A stretch of 7,613 nt of DNA. Source: Anaerolineales bacterium (GTDB lineage Bacteria > Chloroflexota > Anaerolineae > UBA7937). Of this stretch, positions 6,016 through 7,613 are shown piece by piece (position 1 is the first letter of the stretch; the number at the start of each line of letters is the position of its first letter). A program made the translations under genes and the position numbers. The notes under the pieces were generated by a model. The model was given only the letters and a program-made list of their open reading frames with translations. It had not been told where the DNA came from and did not search any database. The stretch spans positions 1 through 7,613 of the forward strand of contig JAUVHF010000072.1 of assembly GCA_030593425.1 (NCBI GenBank). Direction: 5' to 3'.

Positions 6016-6392
6016 AGATTTCTAGCAACCGTACGTATACCAAGGGCGAGGCACAGTAGGCTCTCGGTGTATCCCATCACTTGGGCGCCCTGATTGGGCA
6101 GAGGAAGTAGTCTGTTGCCATACGAGTCGTGGAAAATGAGCAGGGAAAGGAATATGAGGAACATACCAAGGCCGGCTTGTCGCTTGGTCGCATCTTCTAG
6201 GGCCAGCGCTCCGCACCACCAAACGATGGTCATGGCAAAAAACGCGGCTAGGAAAAGTTGTGGAATGGTCACCGCTGCTCCCCTCCATTCGGTGCCTTCG
6301 GCCAGCCTGTCGAAAGCCCCCGCTGCCTCGGCGAATCTGCCCTCGTTTAGAAGTTGCCTGGCCCTCTGGCTTTGAACATGTTCCTCTCTCAA
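6000..6392 (-). CDS. Small membrane protein with an N-terminal TPR-like helix pair
   Basis: The protein has about 130 residues from a TTG at 6392. It opens with a TPR-like helical segment (ARQLLNEGRFAEAAGAFDRL, residues 11-30). Hydrophobic stretches follow at about 45-65, 74-88 and 108-122, so two or three membrane passes are likely. The function is unknown. The start is uncertain: neither this TTG nor one at 6419, which would overlap the trmI stop, has a good ribosome site. The one well-placed site, GAGAGAGGAAC before an ATG at 6379, is in another frame that stops after ten codons. A single-base shift would join that ATG to the protein, so either the gene is slightly damaged, there is a sequence error, or a TTG is used. 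The open frame upstream of about 6420 lies antisense to nothing but within trmI and is not part of it. It sits 16 bases after trmI and is probably co-transcribed. Confidence 0.6.
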   Translation of the reverse strand: MREEHVQSQRARQLLNEGRFAEAAGAFDRLAEGTEWRGAAVTIPQLFLAAFFAMTIVWWCGALALEDATKRQAGLGMFLIFLSLLIFHDSYGNRLLPLPNQGAQVMGYTESLLCLALGIRTVARNLWKSK

Positions 6393-6408
6393 AGAGTGGA
6401 TATGGTTG

Positions 6409-7191
6409 CTAGGGCTCAACCAATGCCACTGGACGAGCGAAGATGAGATACCCCGTATGGGCCACCATCCTGTCCACAGGGCGGAGACGGGCGGGCACGG
6501 TCTTATAAGGTCGGAGCAGTATCTCACAGACCTCGATATCCACAAAGCCATCCTCCTCGAGCCCTCTCAAGAGGTTTGAGACCTGATTAGCGGTGGGCAC
6601 CACCGCTCCGAAGAAACCTCCAGATTTGAGGGCCTCCCGAGCTTGGAGGAGATAATGATGAGGGCTCCTCACATCGAGGAATAGGGCATCCACACCGCGC
6701 TCGTCGAAGCCCTCAGCGATGTCCCGCTGTTTCAGTTCCGCGTAATCCAGAAGCCCCACTCGAGTCAAGTTCCGTTCTGCCAAGGCGAGCATATCCTCCC
6801 GTTCCTCGTAGGAGTAGACCCGCCCCTCCGGGGCCACCGCCTGGGCCAAGGTGATGGTGAGAGCGCCGCTGCCGGTGCCCGCCTCTATCACTCGGGAGCC
6901 GGAGCGTATGTTCATCTTGAGGAGGATATAGCCCGATTCCTTGGGGTAAACGATCTGAGTGCGTCGCCTGGCATCCATGATCAGGTCATGGATAGAGGGT
7001 TCCAGCACCCAAAACGGGTATCGCAGATGAGAGGCGACCTCCACTCCCCAGGGCTGGCCGATGAGGTCATCGTGCAAGATCCGCCCTCGATGAGAATGGA
7101 ACTCTTCCCCCCTCTTAAGGCGGACGATGAACCGCTTCCTATCCTTCCCCAATAGGAGAACCAGATCGTTCTCCGAGGCTATCTCCGCCAA
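6409..7191 (-). CDS. trmI: tRNA (adenine-58-N1)-methyltransferase TrmI
   Basis: This enzyme transfers a methyl group from S-adenosylmethionine to N1 of A58 in the tRNA T-loop, stabilising tRNA. From the TTG at 7191 it has 260 residues, a usual length for bacterial and archaeal TrmI. Visible family blocks are the N-terminal small domain (ENDLVLLLGK, HRGRILHDDLIG), RRRTQIVYPKESGYIL, SAM motif I VIEAGTGSGALT, motif II VYSYEERED, the acidic strand DALFLDV, PTANQVSNLL, and the C-terminal RMVAHTGYLIFARP. After DALFLD this copy has VRSPHHYL where LPDPW-like sequence is common, a modest departure. The start is inferred: the frame is open to a TTG at 7233, but the product from 7191 begins MAEIASENDLV, as homologues usually do, with GAGGG 10 bases upstream. 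The gene follows tRNA-Val on the same strand with no clear promoter of its own. Confidence 0.93.
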   Translation of the reverse strand: MAEIASENDLVLLLGKDRKRFIVRLKRGEEFHSHRGRILHDDLIGQPWGVEVASHLRYPFWVLEPSIHDLIMDARRRTQIVYPKESGYILLKMNIRSGSRVIEAGTGSGALTITLAQAVAPEGRVYSYEEREDMLALAERNLTRVGLLDYAELKQRDIAEGFDERGVDALFLDVRSPHHYLLQAREALKSGGFFGAVVPTANQVSNLLRGLEEDGFVDIEVCEILLRPYKTVPARLRPVDRMVAHTGYLIFARPVALVEP

Positions 7192-7250
7192 CTTGTCTTC
7201 GCCCTCATATGATCTCGTCTTGGCCGAGCCCAAAAGCCCTGCCAGTTGTC

Positions 7251-7278
7251 GTAGCGTCGCGGTAATCTGCGACGCTAC
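7251..7278. repeat. Perfect 10-bp inverted repeat between tRNA-Val and trmI
   Basis: GTAGCGTCGC (7251-7260) and GCGACGCTAC (7269-7278) are exact reverse complements around an 8-base loop. On the minus strand the five T follow the tRNA and precede the hairpin, so it is not a standard intrinsic terminator for either direction. It could be an RNase III-type processing site, an attenuator, or a dispersed palindromic element. Which one cannot be told from this window. Confidence 0.7.
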
Positions 7279-7283
7279 AAAAA

Positions 7284-7356
7284 TGGGCGGAACAGGGCTC
7301 GAACCTGTGACCTCTTCCTTGTAAGGGAAGCGCTCTCCCCACTGAGCTATCCGCCC
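7284..7356 (-). tRNA. tRNA-Val (anticodon UAC)
   Basis: The 73-base minus-strand gene folds fully: acceptor GGGCGGA/TCCGCCC with discriminator A, D-arm GCTC-AGTGGGGA-GAGC, anticodon arm CTTCC-CTTACAA-GGAAG with anticodon TAC, variable AGGTC, and T-arm ACAGG-TTCGAGC-CCTGT. The 3' CCA is not encoded; five T follow the discriminator base. The D-loop is compact (AGTGGGGA) but normal for valine tRNAs. A58, the target of TrmI, is present in the T-loop. Confidence 0.97.
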
Positions 7357-7364
7357 CCGCCTTC

Positions 7365-7393
7365 ATCTTAAAGCCAGACTCTGCTTATGTCAA
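7365..7393 (-). promoter_or_regulatory. Sigma70-type promoter of tRNA-Val, possibly also of trmI and genes beyond
   Basis: The minus strand shows a perfect TTGACA (7393-7388), a 17-base spacer and TAAGAT (7370-7365). The expected transcript start is at or just before the first base of the tRNA at 7356. No clear second promoter stands before trmI, so read-through from here is plausible. Confidence 0.8.
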
Positions 7394-7413
7394 AAAACAA
7401 ACCGTCAAAACGG
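7392..7413 (-). terminator. Weak intrinsic terminator of the nuclease gene
   Basis: Minus strand: CCGT-TTTG-ACGG, then TTTGTTTTTT. The stem is only four base pairs, contains the nuclease stop codon, and its T-tract runs into the TTGACA of the tRNA promoter. It is probably a terminator, but a weak one. Confidence 0.4.
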
Positions 7414-7613
7414 CAAATCCTCCACCTCACCCGCGGCCACTAACTCCGCCTCCTTCCGGGCCGGGCAGATCACGAGATAGTCACACCAGGAGCAGAAGGG
7501 GTTCACCCGAGGCTTGAACCGCTCCGTCCCTTCAATCCGAGCGATGCCCTCCTTTATCTTCTCCACCGCCGTGTCCAGCTCCTCCTTCGATCTAGTAGTA
7601 GTCAACTTCTCCC
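7405..7613 (-). CDS. RecB/Cas4-like PD-(D/E)XK nuclease, C-terminal end (5' part outside window)
   Basis: The frame is open to the right edge, so only about the last 69 residues are present. They include a helical segment (RSKEELDTAVEKIKEGIARI) and then NPFCSWCDYLVICPARKE. The C-x2-C-x5-C spacing is that of the last three cysteines of the 4Fe-4S cluster in Cas4, AddB and related RecB-family nucleases (PF12705/PF01930 type). The first cysteine and the catalytic residues would lie outside. The family processes DNA ends in repair or, for Cas4 itself, CRISPR adaptation. No cas genes or repeats are seen here, so a general RecB-family exonuclease is the safer name. Confidence 0.75.
   Translation of the reverse strand, partial: EKLTTTRSKEELDTAVEKIKEGIARIEGTERFKPRVNPFCSWCDYLVICPARKEAELVAAGEVEDLPF

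Noticed and set aside
7127..7324. Plus-strand open frame ending in GTGLEPVTSSL
   Set aside because: This ending is a common artefact of translating the T-arm and anticodon arm of a tRNA on the opposite strand; here it reads through tRNA-Val and trmI.
1..7613. CRISPR array, insertion sequence or prophage attachment site
   Set aside because: No regularly spaced direct repeats, transposase or integrase frames, or duplicated tRNA ends are visible, despite the Cas4-like cysteine motif and the tRNA gene.

Overview
The window is bacterial: compact genes, Shine-Dalgarno sites, sigma70-type promoters with 17-base spacers and intrinsic terminators. Most of it is GC-rich, while the first ~540 bases are visibly poorer in GC (about mid-40s % in lines I counted by hand, against about 60% in the synthetase gene). 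The gene content (universal-stress/DUF389 fusion, single-domain TrmI, solo AMMECR1 protein, long-chain acyl-CoA ligase, short REP-like palindromes) would fit a Chloroflexota-type bacterium. That is a guess from style and not a placement.

Layout. 1-541 (+) is the 3' part of an RNase J-like beta-CASP nuclease gene that has an altered metal motif and stops before the usual C-terminal domain. 542-790 holds no convincing gene, only palindromes and a possible frameshifted remnant of that nuclease. 791-1243 (-) encodes a small membrane protein made of two tandem copies of a two-helix unit. 1244-1446 may hold a broken membrane-protein fragment. 1503-2018 (-) is an AMMECR1-domain gene with its own promoter and terminator. 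It diverges from 2178-3863 (+), a complete acyl-CoA synthetase gene, and the two promoters stand back to back with -35 boxes 5 bases apart. The synthetase gene ends at a terminator (3948-3980) shared with the convergent minus-strand cluster.

From the right edge leftwards, all on the minus strand: the end of a RecB/Cas4-like PD-(D/E)XK nuclease gene with a cysteine cluster; a tRNA-Val(UAC) gene with a strong promoter; trmI, encoding the tRNA m1A58 methyltransferase; a small membrane protein; a 59-residue open frame overlapping its neighbour; and a USP-USP-DUF389 membrane protein. These genes are close-packed or overlapping, so the tRNA, its likely modifying enzyme and the membrane genes may share a transcript.

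No mobile element, CRISPR array or complete novel system is visible. The most interesting items are the duplicated membrane protein, the 59-residue frame, the divergent promoter pair, the tRNA-trmI arrangement and the aberrant RNase J end.
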